Shown here piece by piece: positions 49,589-57,638 of a stretch of DNA of 64,000 nucleotides. This DNA is from Duganella sacchari (GTDB lineage Bacteria; Pseudomonadota; Gammaproteobacteria; Burkholderiales; Burkholderiaceae_D): positions 248,001 through 312,000 of the forward strand of contig NZ_FRCX01000008.1 of NCBI RefSeq assembly GCF_900143065.1. The letters are read 5' to 3'. The notes under the pieces are model-generated. The model searched no databases. It was given only the letters and a program-made list of their open reading frames with translations, and was not told where the DNA came from. The translations under genes and the position numbers were made by a program. Each line of letters starts with the position of its first letter. The stretch's first letter is position 1.

Positions 49589-50941
49589 TTACAGGTAGCG
49601 GGCCAGCAGGGCGCGGTCCAGCGACGGATCCAGTGCGATGCGGACGATATGGCCGCTGCCCGGCGCCACCTGAATTTCCGCGCCCTGGTCGGACAGCATG
49701 CGGGTCAGCGTGATATCGCAGTTGCCTTGCGGGTGGATGACCTCCAGGCTATCGCCCACGGCAAAGCGGTTCTTCACCTGCACGCGCGCCCAGCCGTTTT
49801 CCACGCTCAGGACATCGCCGATGTACTGGCTGCGGTTGGCCTCCGAAGCGCCGCGCATATAGTTCTGGTGCGCCTGTGTATGGTGCCGCTGGTAGAAGCC
49901 ATCGGTATAGCCGCGATTGGCCAGGCCTTGCAGTTGACCCAGCAGGTCGATATTGAACGGCCGGCCTGCGACAGCGTCGTCGATCGCCTGGCGATACACC
50001 TGCGCCGTGCGCGCCGCATAGTACAGCGACTTGGTGCGGCCTTCGACCTTGAGCGAGTCGACGCCGATCTTCACCAGGCGCTCGATATGCTCCACCGCGC
50101 GCAGGTCCTTGGAATTCATGATGTAGGTGCCGTGTTCATCTTCCATGATGGGCATGAGCTGGCCGGGACGTTCGGCTTCCTCGATCAGGTAAGCCTGGTC
50201 AGCCAGCGGATGGCGTGGCTGCTGGTGCAGCGACGAGAACGGACGCTGTTCGGCCTCCGCCAGCGCTTTGTGGAACTGCAGCGGAATCACGTTGAAATCG
50301 CCGCTGGCGTCTTCCTCGGCGTTTTGCACCTTGTAGTCCCAGCGGCAGGAGTTGGTGCACGTACCCTGGTTGGAATCGCGGTGGTTGAAGTAGCCGGACA
50401 GCAGGCAGCGGCCGGAATAGGCGATACACAGGGCGCCGTGCACAAACACTTCCAGTTCCATTTCCGGACATTGCTGGCGGATCTCTTCGATTTCATCCAG
50501 CGACAGCTCGCGTGACAGGATCACGCGGGTAAGGCCCATGCGGTGCCAGAATTTGACGTCGGCCCAGTTGACGGCGTTGGCCTGCACCGACAGGTGGACC
50601 GGCACGTCCGGCCATTTGTCGCGCACCATCATGATGAGGCCTGGATCGGCCATGATGAGCGCATCCGGCTTCATGGCGATGACCGGCGCCATGTCGCGCA
50701 AATAGGTCTTGAGCTTGGCGTTGTGGGCGAAGATATTACTGGCGACGAAAAACTGCTTGCCACGCGCATGCGCGCCGTCGATGCCTTCTTGCAGCGCCTG
50801 CAGGGTGGAGAAGTCGTTATTGCGGACGCGCAGGCTGTAGCGCGGCTGGCCGGCGTAGACGGCATCGGCGCCAAAGTCGAAGGCGGCGTGCATTTTATCG
50901 AGCGAGCCGGCGGGTAGGAGGAGTTCGGGAGCTTGACGCAT
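49589..50941 (-). CDS. trhP: U32-fold tRNA uridine(34) hydroxylation protein TrhP (YegQ)
   Basis: A 450-residue protein colinear with E. coli YegQ/TrhP. The N-terminal TIM barrel has ELLLPAGSLDKMHAAFDFGA and DAVYAGQPRYSLRVRNNDF; the Fe-S cluster Cys cluster is in GALCIAYSGRCLLSG and DSNQGTCTNSCRWDY, followed by the U32 domain. In the prephenate-dependent route TrhP installs the 5-hydroxy group on U34 of several tRNAs, an intermediate of mo5U/cmo5U. It is a tRNA-modification protein despite its 'peptidase U32' label. It stands alone as a leftward gene between the M28 operon and an AEC carrier. Confidence 0.92.
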   Translation of the reverse strand: MRQAPELLLPAGSLDKMHAAFDFGADAVYAGQPRYSLRVRNNDFSTLQALQEGIDGAHARGKQFFVASNIFAHNAKLKTYLRDMAPVIAMKPDALIMADPGLIMMVRDKWPDVPVHLSVQANAVNWADVKFWHRMGLTRVILSRELSLDEIEEIRQQCPEMELEVFVHGALCIAYSGRCLLSGYFNHRDSNQGTCTNSCRWDYKVQNAEEDASGDFNVIPLQFHKALAEAEQRPFSSLHQQPRHPLADQAYLIEEAERPGQLMPIMEDEHGTYIMNSKDLRAVEHIERLVKIGVDSLKVEGRTKSLYYAARTAQVYRQAIDDAVAGRPFNIDLLGQLQGLANRGYTDGFYQRHHTQAHQNYMRGASEANRSQYIGDVLSVENGWARVQVKNRFAVGDSLEVIHPQGNCDITLTRMLSDQGAEIQVAPGSGHIVRIALDPSLDRALLARYL

Positions 50942-51012
50942 GGGGACAAAAAGCTGGAGACTTTATAGCCTCAACCTCTCTCAATCTTTGCGCCAGATCA
51001 AAAAAACGATAC

Positions 51013-51918
51013 ATGACTTCTTTATTGACCACGCTATGGCCGGTGTTTTTGCTCATCATCGCCGGCTATGTGATGAAACAGCGCTCCTTTCCCGGCGACG
51101 GCTTCTGGCCCGGCGCTGAAAAAATCAACTACTTCATCCTGTTTCCGGCGCTCCTGTTTTCCAGCCTGGCCAATGCGCCGCTGGATAACCCGGCCTTGCC
51201 GCGCGTGCTGGGCGCGGTGCTGCTGGGCCTTGGCGCATGCAGCACCGGTCTGTTGATCGCGTGGCGGCTGTGGCGCTGGCCGGCTGCCCGCTTCGGCGTG
51301 CTGGCGCAGGGTGTCTTACGCTTCAATACCTATCTGGGGCTGGCGGTGGTCGGCAGCCTGTTTGGCAAGGCGGGACTGGTGCTGGCCGCCGTCATCATGG
51401 CGGTGTATGTGCCGACGGTGAATGTGCTGTCGGTGCTGGCTTTTACAGCAGGGCGCGGCGCCAGCCTGAAGGCGCTGCTGTTGCCGATTGCGCGCAATCC
51501 CCTGATCCTGGCCTGTCTGGCGGGGGCGGCGTTCAACCTGGGCGGCCTTGAGCTGAAGTGGGGATCGGACAAACTGCTAGCCCTGCTGGCCAATACCAGC
51601 TTGCCGCTTGGTTTGCTGAATGTGGGCGCCGCGCTGAATCTGCGCGAGCTGCGCGGAGAGCTCGGCGCGTTGACGGCGAACTCGCTGGCGCGGCTGGTGG
51701 CCGCGCCGCTGGTCGCTGCAGTGTGCGCGCAGCTGCTGGATTTGCCGAAGCTGGAAAGCGCGATCCTGATCTTGTTCTTCGCGCTGCCGACGGCGCCAAC
51801 TGCCTACGTGCTGGCGCGCCAGATGGGCGGCGATGCCCACCTCATGGCGGGCATCATCACGCTGCAAACACTGTTGTCGGCGGCGACGCTGGTGGTGACG
51901 CTGGCCTGGATTGCTTAA
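51013..51918 (+). CDS. AEC-family (auxin-efflux-carrier type) transporter
   Basis: A 301-residue inner-membrane protein with about ten hydrophobic helices in two inverted halves. The paired helix-break motifs FPALLFSSLANAPL in the first half and FFALPTAPTAYVLARQMGG in the second are diagnostic of bacterial AEC carriers, which export malonate, malate or other organic acids. The stop codon TAA overlaps, on the other strand, the stop codon of the convergent SRPBCC gene (both in TTAA at 51915-51918). Substrate unknown. Confidence 0.92.
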   Translation: MTSLLTTLWPVFLLIIAGYVMKQRSFPGDGFWPGAEKINYFILFPALLFSSLANAPLDNPALPRVLGAVLLGLGACSTGLLIAWRLWRWPAARFGVLAQGVLRFNTYLGLAVVGSLFGKAGLVLAAVIMAVYVPTVNVLSVLAFTAGRGASLKALLLPIARNPLILACLAGAAFNLGGLELKWGSDKLLALLANTSLPLGLLNVGAALNLRELRGELGALTANSLARLVAAPLVAAVCAQLLDLPKLESAILILFFALPTAPTAYVLARQMGGDAHLMAGIITLQTLLSAATLVVTLAWIA

Positions 51919-52862
51919 GCTGCCAGCACCGCTTCCAGTTTGTCGAAGGAGCCGCTCCAGCCTTGCGTCATGCTGCTGCGGTGTGCAAGGAAGACGGCCA
52001 GTTCTTCGGCGGTCGCCTTGCCGGCGACATCCCAGGTCACGGTGACGCGCGTACGGTTCGGGCCTTCGGCGTTGAACTCCACCTTGGTCCGCATGGTCTC
52101 CGGCCAGGTTGGCGCCATCGGGTGACGCGAGATGTTTTCGTGCTCGTCGCAGAACTGCTGCGTGTAGACCAGCAGCTTGGGGCGCTGGATTTCCTCGTAT
52201 TGCGCGCGGCCGTACATGGTGATCATGGGATTGCTCATGCAGTAAAACGAACCGCCGCCGGGACGGATGTCAGCGCGCAGGAAGCGCATCTCCATGCCTG
52301 CGGGCGGCAACCAGCGCGCCAGGTGCTCCGGCGTGGTCCACATATCGAACACCACGTCCTGTGGCGCCTCGAAGCTGCGGTTGATGACGAACTTTTCCTC
52401 GTCTTCCAGGCGCTTGCCCAGGTATTCGGCCAGACGGTCCCAGGTCGATTCGCCGTTGGCGTGCCTGATGAAGGTGCGGGTTTGCGCTGCGGTTTCGGCG
52501 TCGGCCAGGGCCATGGTCATGTCCATGCGGGTTTTGCCATCGACCTCGTCGAACAGCACGGTGACGCGGAACAGGGGCGGGCGGTCGGCATTGCCGCCAT
52601 GGTCGTAGACCAGCTTACGCAGCGGCTCCACTTCGTGGTACAGCGTGCTGTTCGGATAGTCGGTACCGTCCGGGCCGTGCATGGTGTAGGTCCAGTGGCC
52701 GCCGACGCGCAGGTCTTTGCTGTGCGTGGTGATCGTGAAGCCGCGCGGCCCCCACCACAGCCCCACCTGGGCCTGGTCGGTCCAGGCATCCCACACTGCC
52801 TGTAGCGGGGCGTCGTAGATGCGGACGATGCGGATTTCATTCGGGGCGCTGAACTCAGACAT
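51915..52862 (-). CDS. tandem SRPBCC (AHSA1/START-like) protein
   Basis: A 315-residue fusion of two AHSA1-type domains. The first starts IRIVRIYDAPLQAVWDAWTD with LGLWWGPRGF-type pattern nearby (VGLWWGPRGFTI), and the second starts FVINRSFEAPQDVVFDMWTT with LARWLPPAGMEMRF; both end in a long C-terminal helix. The ATG at 52862 is chosen over 52868 because GGAG lies 6 bp before it. Such pockets bind hydrophobic ligands or Hsp90-like partners. It follows an ArsR gene with an 8-bp overlap, a well-known two-gene unit, but the fused two-domain form is less usual. Confidence 0.92.
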   Translation of the reverse strand: MSEFSAPNEIRIVRIYDAPLQAVWDAWTDQAQVGLWWGPRGFTITTHSKDLRVGGHWTYTMHGPDGTDYPNSTLYHEVEPLRKLVYDHGGNADRPPLFRVTVLFDEVDGKTRMDMTMALADAETAAQTRTFIRHANGESTWDRLAEYLGKRLEDEEKFVINRSFEAPQDVVFDMWTTPEHLARWLPPAGMEMRFLRADIRPGGGSFYCMSNPMITMYGRAQYEEIQRPKLLVYTQQFCDEHENISRHPMAPTWPETMRTKVEFNAEGPNRTRVTVTWDVAGKATAEELAVFLAHRSSMTQGWSGSFDKLEAVLAA

Positions 52863-53211
52863 TTTCATCTCCTTGAGGTGGTTTTTTTGCAGTGACGGTT
52901 TTCAGGTAGGCATCCAGGCGATCAAAGCTCTCTTCCCAGAACACACGGTATTGCTCCATCCAGTTGGCCGCGTCTTTGAGGCCGTCGCCGTTGAGCTTGC
53001 AGGAGCGCCATTGCGCCTTGCGGGTTTTGGTGATGAGGCCGGCCTTTTCCAGCACTTGCAGATGCTTGGTGATGGCCGGCAGGCTCATGTCGTCCAGAAA
53101 TGGCTGGGCCAGATCGGAGACGTTGGCTTCGCCTGTCGACAGCCGCGCCAGCATGGCACGCCGGGTCGGGTCGGCAAGTGCGGAAAAGGTCTGGCTCAGA
53201 TGGTCTTGCAT
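52855..53211 (-). CDS. ArsR-family transcriptional regulator
   Basis: A 118-residue winged-helix repressor. The pattern FSALADPTRRAMLARLS, LPAITKHLQVLEKAGLI and RKAQWRSCKLNGDGLK is typical of the ArsR branch without metal-binding Cys that regulates SRPBCC genes. The 14-bp palindrome AAGTTAATTAACTT 15 bp upstream is a likely operator. It overlaps the SRPBCC gene by 8 bp, so the pair are co-translated. Inducer unknown. Confidence 0.95.
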   Translation of the reverse strand: MQDHLSQTFSALADPTRRAMLARLSTGEANVSDLAQPFLDDMSLPAITKHLQVLEKAGLITKTRKAQWRSCKLNGDGLKDAANWMEQYRVFWEESFDRLDAYLKTVTAKKPPQGDENV

Positions 53212-53225
53212 CGAATTTCACCGAT

Positions 53226-53239
53226 AAGTTAATTAACTT
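53226..53239. promoter_or_regulatory. candidate ArsR operator
   Basis: The perfect 14-bp palindrome AAGTTAATTAACTT begins 15 bp upstream of the ArsR start codon, overlapping its expected promoter. ArsR dimers normally bind short AT-rich palindromes in this position. Confidence 0.65.
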
Positions 53240-53315
53240 GATGGTTAAATATAGGTCGAAATTCGATAAGCGTCAAGAAAAAATCCACATTCAGGAGAAC
53301 GGGGCGGCGGCAGAA

Positions 53316-54296
53316 CTACTTCACCAGCGGCATCTCGCCCTCGCTGACGGTCTCGCCCGGCGTGATATTGCCGAAATAAACGTCCAGATCGTTTGTCGGC
53401 CGGAAATTGCGGAGTTTGACCTGGTAGGTCCTGGCGTCGATTTTCTTGAAGCTGCCGGGGAAGCACAGGCTGACCAGTTCCTTCGGATCGTTCTTGATGA
53501 CGTTGAGCGTGAAATCTTCGATGCCGTTCTTCCAGGTATTGCCGGTCTTGAGGATGTAGGCCACCTTGGAGGAGGGCAGGACATCGGAATAAGGATCGTG
53601 CGTGGCGAGTTTTTTCCAGCTGGCGAGAAACGCCGCATCGGTGCAAAAGCGTTTTTCAGTGTCCTCATCCATGACCCAGTCGCCGGGGCCGCCGCTGATG
53701 AATGGTTTGTATTCGTGGTGCACGCGCACGACTTTGTTGGCAGGGAACTTCTGCTGCCATACGTAGTTGACCTGAATATCCCAGATGGGTTCGATTTCCG
53801 CAGTCGGCCCTTCACCGATGAGGTGGAGCTGTATGAGCTGCTGGCGCTGCTGTGCAGTGAGCTTGGCCACCTTGCGTTGCTCGCCAAAGGCGGGGGTGTA
53901 GGCAATCTGCGCGTCGCTGAGTCCGGCTTTTTTGAGCTGGGCAGTGACATCCTTGCCATTGAGCGAGGCCTGCACCACGGTGCGGAAGCTCACGGGTTTG
54001 CCGTCCACCTTGATGGAGAAGCCGCCGGGCTGGCCGTAATAGGCCTCGCTCGGCAGGTTGGCGGCAGGGTAGGCGGGCAGCGGGAAGATGATGGTTTCTT
54101 CCACCTCCGCTGCAGATTCGTTGACGAATTCATAGTCCACGCTAATCAGCGTGTAGCTGACATTGAGGACTTCCTTTTTCATGGCAATGGCGTCGGTCTT
54201 GCCGAACACAATGCCACCAGCGCTGACAGCGCCGATGCCGTCGTTGGCACTGGCCAGGAGGGGGAACAGCAGCGCTGCGGTGAGGACAGATTTCAT
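53316..54296 (-). CDS. DUF4424 exported protein
   Basis: A 326-residue protein with a signal peptide (residues 1-17, LASA-N). It matches DUF4424: the N-terminal GIGAVSAGGIVFGKTDAIAM, the SVDYEFVNESAAEVEETIIF stretch, VRVHHEYKPFISGGPG and the ending NFRPTNDLDVYF. These features suggest a two-domain, mainly beta periplasmic protein with surface charge. The family occurs scattered in proteobacteria and has no assigned role. It is a leftward single gene between the ArsR operon and Rnk. Confidence 0.88.
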   Translation of the reverse strand: MKSVLTAALLFPLLASANDGIGAVSAGGIVFGKTDAIAMKKEVLNVSYTLISVDYEFVNESAAEVEETIIFPLPAYPAANLPSEAYYGQPGGFSIKVDGKPVSFRTVVQASLNGKDVTAQLKKAGLSDAQIAYTPAFGEQRKVAKLTAQQRQQLIQLHLIGEGPTAEIEPIWDIQVNYVWQQKFPANKVVRVHHEYKPFISGGPGDWVMDEDTEKRFCTDAAFLASWKKLATHDPYSDVLPSSKVAYILKTGNTWKNGIEDFTLNVIKNDPKELVSLCFPGSFKKIDARTYQVKLRNFRPTNDLDVYFGNITPGETVSEGEMPLVK

Positions 54297-54373
54297 GGTT
54301 GGTATATTGGCAAAAGTAAATGGCTGCCAATATACCTAAAACCGCCTGTTCCGTGCGGCCGGTAGCGCCCGCT

Positions 54374-54778
54374 TCAGCGGAAGTACTCGCCAGCGCGCTC
54401 TGGCTGGTACAGGATGTCCAGCAGACGCACTTTCACCAGCTGGCCGTCTGGACGCGGCCAGTCGATGGTGTCGCCAACGGACAGGCCCAGCAGGGCGGCG
54501 CCGATCGGGGTGAGGATGGAGATGCTGTCTGGCAGTTGGGCCATGTCCTTGGGATAGGCCAGTGTCAGCGTGCGTACCTCGTCCGTGCCGGTGATTTCAA
54601 AGCGGACGGTGGAATTCATCGTCACGACGTCGTGCGGCATTTCCTCCGGTTCGAGGATGTCGGCACGCGTCAGTTCGGCAAGCAGGCCGCGGCTGGTGGC
54701 GGTTTCCGGCCTGGTGGCGTGGATCAGGGCTTCGAGCCGCTCGGCGTCGAGCGACGAGATGGTGATGTTGGGTTGCAT
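54374..54778 (-). CDS. rnk: Rnk, nucleoside diphosphate kinase regulator (GreA/B C-terminal-like)
   Basis: A 134-residue protein. The N-terminal helical part starts ITISSLDAERLEALIH; the C-terminal FKBP-like domain of the GreA/GreB family shows VTMNSTVRFEITGTDEVRTL, LAYPKDM and ISILTPIGAALLGLSVGDTI. Rnk binds RNA polymerase near the secondary channel, competes with Gre factors and affects nucleotide pools. The ATG at 54778 has AGGAG 8 bp upstream. It is a single leftward gene downstream of the tRNA-Phe terminator. Confidence 0.93.
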   Translation of the reverse strand: MQPNITISSLDAERLEALIHATRPETATSRGLLAELTRADILEPEEMPHDVVTMNSTVRFEITGTDEVRTLTLAYPKDMAQLPDSISILTPIGAALLGLSVGDTIDWPRPDGQLVKVRLLDILYQPERAGEYFR

Positions 54779-54964
54779 GGATACTCTCCTGTTTTTCGTT
54801 TTCAAAATGCGGGAAACGGAAGGTGGCTCGGAGAGGCGACACAGACGACCAGCCCCGCCGAGCCTTAGGAAAGCCAGGCGAGATTGCGGTTAAAGCGCAG
54901 GCCGTTGCGGCGCGCGAAGGTGGCGACCATGTTCATCATGGCCGGAGTATAACGCCAGAAAACA

Positions 54965-54990
54965 AAAACGCCACCCGAAGGTGGCGTTTT
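54965..54990 (-). terminator. terminator of the second tRNA-Phe gene
   Basis: An 11-bp stem, AAAACGCCACC with GGTGGCGTTTT, closes a CGAA loop. It lies 10 bp beyond the 3' end of the leftward tRNA-Phe. The stem is identical to that at 1967-1992. Confidence 0.88.
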
Positions 54991-54999
54991 CTTTATTCT

Positions 55000-55075
55000 T
55001 GGTGGCCCGGGGCGGAATCGAACCACCGACACAAGGATTTTCAATCCTCTGCTCTACCAACTGAGCTACCAGGCC
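55000..55075 (-). tRNA. tRNA-Phe (GAA), second copy
   Basis: A 76-nt tRNA identical to that at 2791-2866, including the encoded CCA end and the GAA anticodon. Both copies share a few flanking bases (ATTCT after the 3' end; AAGG before the 5' end), but the terminators and promoters differ. Confidence 0.97.
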
Positions 55076-55085
55076 AAGGACCAGA

Positions 55086-55113
55086 ATTATAGCAGGTCGT
55101 TGAAAAAGCGCAA
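55086..55113 (-). promoter_or_regulatory. promoter of the second tRNA-Phe gene
   Basis: Reading leftward, TTGCGC (55113-55108) is followed after 16 bp by TATAAT (55091-55086), ten bp before the tRNA 5' end. Confidence 0.7.
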
Positions 55114-55140
55114 GGGCCGTTTTCGAAATCCTACAAACGC

Positions 55141-55146
55141 TATAAT
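55141..55146 (+). promoter_or_regulatory. -10 box of the UbiH-family gene, leaving almost no leader
   Basis: A consensus TATAAT ends 6 bp before the ATG at 55153, so the transcript would begin at or within a base or two of the start codon. No Shine-Dalgarno sequence is visible. The -35 region is poor. Confidence 0.55.
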
Positions 55147-55152
55147 GGCTGG

Positions 55153-56373
55153 ATGAATAAGCCCACCTCCCCCGCGGCGCTGCGCGTGATCGAAAGTGAT
55201 GTTTGCATAGTTGGCAATGGCGCCATTGCCAAGACCGCAGCGCTGGGCCTGGCCCAGGCTGGCCTGAGCGTGACATTGCTGGGGCCGCCGCTCCCACCGG
55301 CGCCGCCGGCATCGGCCGATCCGGGGTGGGATGCGCGCGTCTATGCGCTCAATCACACGGCCAACCGGCTGCTGTCTTCTCTTAAAGTATGGGATGCACT
55401 GGACCATGCCCGCGTGGCGCCGGTGGACGCGATGATCGTCCATGGCGATGGCCCGCAGGCCGGCGGACTGGCTTTCGATGCCTATGGCGCCCACACCGGA
55501 ACGCTGGCCTGGATACTCGAAGACCGCAACCTGAATCAGGCGCTCGACGCCGCGCTGCGCTTTGCCCAGAACGTCAGGATTGTGACCGGCCGTGCTACCG
55601 GCCTGCTGCGCGCCGCCGATAGCGCCACCGTGCATCTGGACGATGGCGGCAGTATCAAGGCGCCGCTGGTGGTGGGGGCCGATGGCGCCCAGTCCTGGGT
55701 GCGCGGCCAGTGCGACATCGGCCTCGATTACCGCAGCTACGCGCAATGCGCCGTGGTCTCCAATTTTGAATGCGAAAAGCCGCACCATGGCGCAGCCTAC
55801 CAGTGGTTCACGGGCACCGAAGGCATCGTGGCCTTGCTGCCGCTGCCTGGCAACAAGGTATCGCTGGTGTGGTCGGCGCCGGAAGCACTGGCCGATACGC
55901 TGCGTGCCGAGTCGGCGCAGCAGATCGCCGAGCGCCTGGCCGTCTTCGCCCACGAAAAACTGGGCCCCCTGACGCCGCTGCAGCCGGAGCTGGTGCGCGA
56001 TTTCCCGCTGCGCCTGATGCGTCCTCACACCATGATCGCGCCACGCGTGGCCCTGATCGGCGACGCCGCCCACGTGGTCCATCCGCTGGCCGGCCATGGC
56101 ATGAACCTGGGCTTTGCCGATGTGGCGCAGCTGGTGAAGACGCTATCGGAACGCGAGCCGCAGCGCGGCATCGGCGACGACCGCGTGCTGGCCCGCTACG
56201 AGCGCGCGCGCAAGGAGGATGTGCTGCTGATGCAGCTCACCACCGATGGCCTGGCGCGCCTGTTCGAGACCGATATCGAGCCCTTGCGCGTAGTTCGCAA
56301 TTTGGGATTAAACTTGTTGGATAAATTACCTGTGCTGAAGCGCCGTTTGATCTCGCATGCCATGGGCAAGTGA
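55153..56373 (+). CDS. UbiH/UbiF/VisC-family FAD-dependent hydroxylase
   Basis: A 406-residue flavoprotein monooxygenase. The dinucleotide fold is CIVGNGAIAKTAALGLAQAG, the DG motif is VVGADGAQSWVRG, and the FAD ribityl-binding GDAAHVVHPLAGHGMNLG is at ~residues 302-319. The DUF/UbiH-type C-terminal end runs to the Met-Gly-Lys terminus. Members hydroxylate the ubiquinone ring. Which of the UbiH/UbiF/UbiI positions this enzyme takes cannot be told. It sits 29 bp before dsbC, an order I recall as common in related betaproteobacteria. The start may be leaderless. Confidence 0.9.
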   Translation: MNKPTSPAALRVIESDVCIVGNGAIAKTAALGLAQAGLSVTLLGPPLPPAPPASADPGWDARVYALNHTANRLLSSLKVWDALDHARVAPVDAMIVHGDGPQAGGLAFDAYGAHTGTLAWILEDRNLNQALDAALRFAQNVRIVTGRATGLLRAADSATVHLDDGGSIKAPLVVGADGAQSWVRGQCDIGLDYRSYAQCAVVSNFECEKPHHGAAYQWFTGTEGIVALLPLPGNKVSLVWSAPEALADTLRAESAQQIAERLAVFAHEKLGPLTPLQPELVRDFPLRLMRPHTMIAPRVALIGDAAHVVHPLAGHGMNLGFADVAQLVKTLSEREPQRGIGDDRVLARYERARKEDVLLMQLTTDGLARLFETDIEPLRVVRNLGLNLLDKLPVLKRRLISHAMGK

Positions 56374-56402
56374 GCCGTGCGCCCGCATTTACCGGAGAAG
56401 TT

Positions 56403-57131
56403 ATGAGAAAGAGTAAGTTCGCTTTGCTGTCGCTGTCCTTCCTGATGGCGTCCTGCGTCGGCGCCCAGACCCCGCCAACCACGGACCAGATCAAGAAGCT
56501 CATCGAACCGCGCCTGGGCATGAACGTCAAGGTCGATTCGGTCACCGAAACGCCGTACAGCGGCTTGTACGAAGTCCGCATCGGCAATGACATTCTGTAC
56601 ACCGACAAAACGGCGACCTACGTATTCAATGGCTATGTGTTCAATGTGACGACGGGCGCCAACCTGACCCGCGAGCGCATCGACGAAATCAACAAGATCA
56701 AATTCTCCGACCTGCCACTGGACAAGGCCATCAAGTCCGTCAAGGGCGACGGCTCGCGCGTGATCGCGGTGTTTGAAGATCCTAACTGCGGCTATTGCAA
56801 GCGTCTGCGGCAGACGACGCTCAAAGAGACCGACAACGTCACCATCTACACCTTCATGTACAACATCTTGTCGGATGACTCCTTCGTCAAATCGAAGAAC
56901 ATCTGGTGCTCGCCAGACCGTGCCAAGGCATGGGATGACTGGATGATCGGCGGTAAACCCGCTGTCGTCGCCGCAGAATCCTGCGCGTCGCCAAACGAGG
57001 AAGTGCTGGCGCTGGGCCGCAAGCTGGGCATCTCCGGCACGCCGGCGATCTTCTTTGCCGACGGTTCGCGCATCCCTGGCGCGATCGACACCAAGACCCT
57101 GGAAGAAAAGCTGAACAAGACCAAGCAGTAA
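56403..57131 (+). CDS. dsbC: thiol:disulfide interchange protein DsbC
   Basis: A 242-residue periplasmic disulfide isomerase. A signal peptide (residues 1-~22) is followed by the N-terminal dimerisation domain (IEPRLGMNVKVDSVTETPYS), a linker helix and the thioredoxin domain with active site CGYC in FEDPNCGYCKRLRQ and the cis-Pro loop GISGTPAIFF. The ATG at 56403 has GGAG 7 bp before. The Cys of the sequence SFLMASC lies near the signal cleavage, but a lipobox is not convincing. It helps fold the many exported disulfide-containing proteins of this region. Confidence 0.93.
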   Translation: MRKSKFALLSLSFLMASCVGAQTPPTTDQIKKLIEPRLGMNVKVDSVTETPYSGLYEVRIGNDILYTDKTATYVFNGYVFNVTTGANLTRERIDEINKIKFSDLPLDKAIKSVKGDGSRVIAVFEDPNCGYCKRLRQTTLKETDNVTIYTFMYNILSDDSFVKSKNIWCSPDRAKAWDDWMIGGKPAVVAAESCASPNEEVLALGRKLGISGTPAIFFADGSRIPGAIDTKTLEEKLNKTKQ

Positions 57132-57169
57132 AAAAGCTGTACCACCGCAGTCCAAAACGGGAGACTTGA

Positions 57170-57628
57170 ATGATCACTTTGAACATCAATGGGAAAGATG
57201 TACAGGTAGACGCCGATCCGTCGACGCCTATCCTGTGGGCCTTGCGCGATAACCTGAATATGACCGGGACCAAGTTCGGCTGCGGCATGGCGCTATGCGG
57301 CGCCTGCACGGTGCACCTGGCCGGTCAGCCTATCCGTTCGTGCGTGACGCCGATTTCGGCGGCCGAAGGCCAGAAGATCACCACCATCGAAGCGATGGAG
57401 AACGACAAGGTCGGCAAGGCCGTGCAGGAAGCCTGGGTCAAGATCGACGTGCCGCAATGCGGCTACTGTCAGAGTGGCCAGATCATGAGTGCGACAGCGC
57501 TGCTGCGCACCAACAAAAATCCTTCCGACGCGGACATCGATAACGCCATGAGCGGCAATATCTGCCGATGTGGCACGTATCAGCGCATCCGCACCGCCAT
57601 CAAAGACGCTGCCAAAGCGATAGCCTGA
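57170..57628 (+). CDS. (2Fe-2S) subunit of a molybdenum hydroxylase (IorA-like)
   Basis: A 152-residue small subunit. The plant-ferredoxin-type cluster is CGMALCGACTVHLAG with a further Cys, and the second cluster is in the helical domain: CGYCQSGQIM and NICRCGTYQRI. This is the iron-sulfur subunit of the isoquinoline 1-oxidoreductase / aldehyde dehydrogenase class. Electrons pass from the molybdenum subunit, encoded 10 bp downstream, through these clusters. No FAD subunit gene is present, which fits the two-subunit Ior type using an external acceptor such as cytochrome c. Confidence 0.94.
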   Translation: MITLNINGKDVQVDADPSTPILWALRDNLNMTGTKFGCGMALCGACTVHLAGQPIRSCVTPISAAEGQKITTIEAMENDKVGKAVQEAWVKIDVPQCGYCQSGQIMSATALLRTNKNPSDADIDNAMSGNICRCGTYQRIRTAIKDAAKAIA

Positions 57629-57638
57629 GGAGACCACC

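Noticed and set aside
49589..50941. Peptidase role for the U32-family gene
   Set aside because: The protein is colinear with YegQ/TrhP, which takes part in tRNA U34 hydroxylation; a peptidase reading of the U32 label is not supported.
54865..54939. A 24-codon leftward frame MMNMVATFARRNGLRFNRNL...
   Set aside because: No ribosome site, and the only support is a TATACT just upstream; it could be a leader or a remnant, but there is too little evidence.
54823..55092. Rightward open frame across the second tRNA-Phe (contains WWPGAESNHRHKDF)
   Set aside because: This peptide is the well-known translation artefact of the antisense of tRNA-Phe and its flanks.
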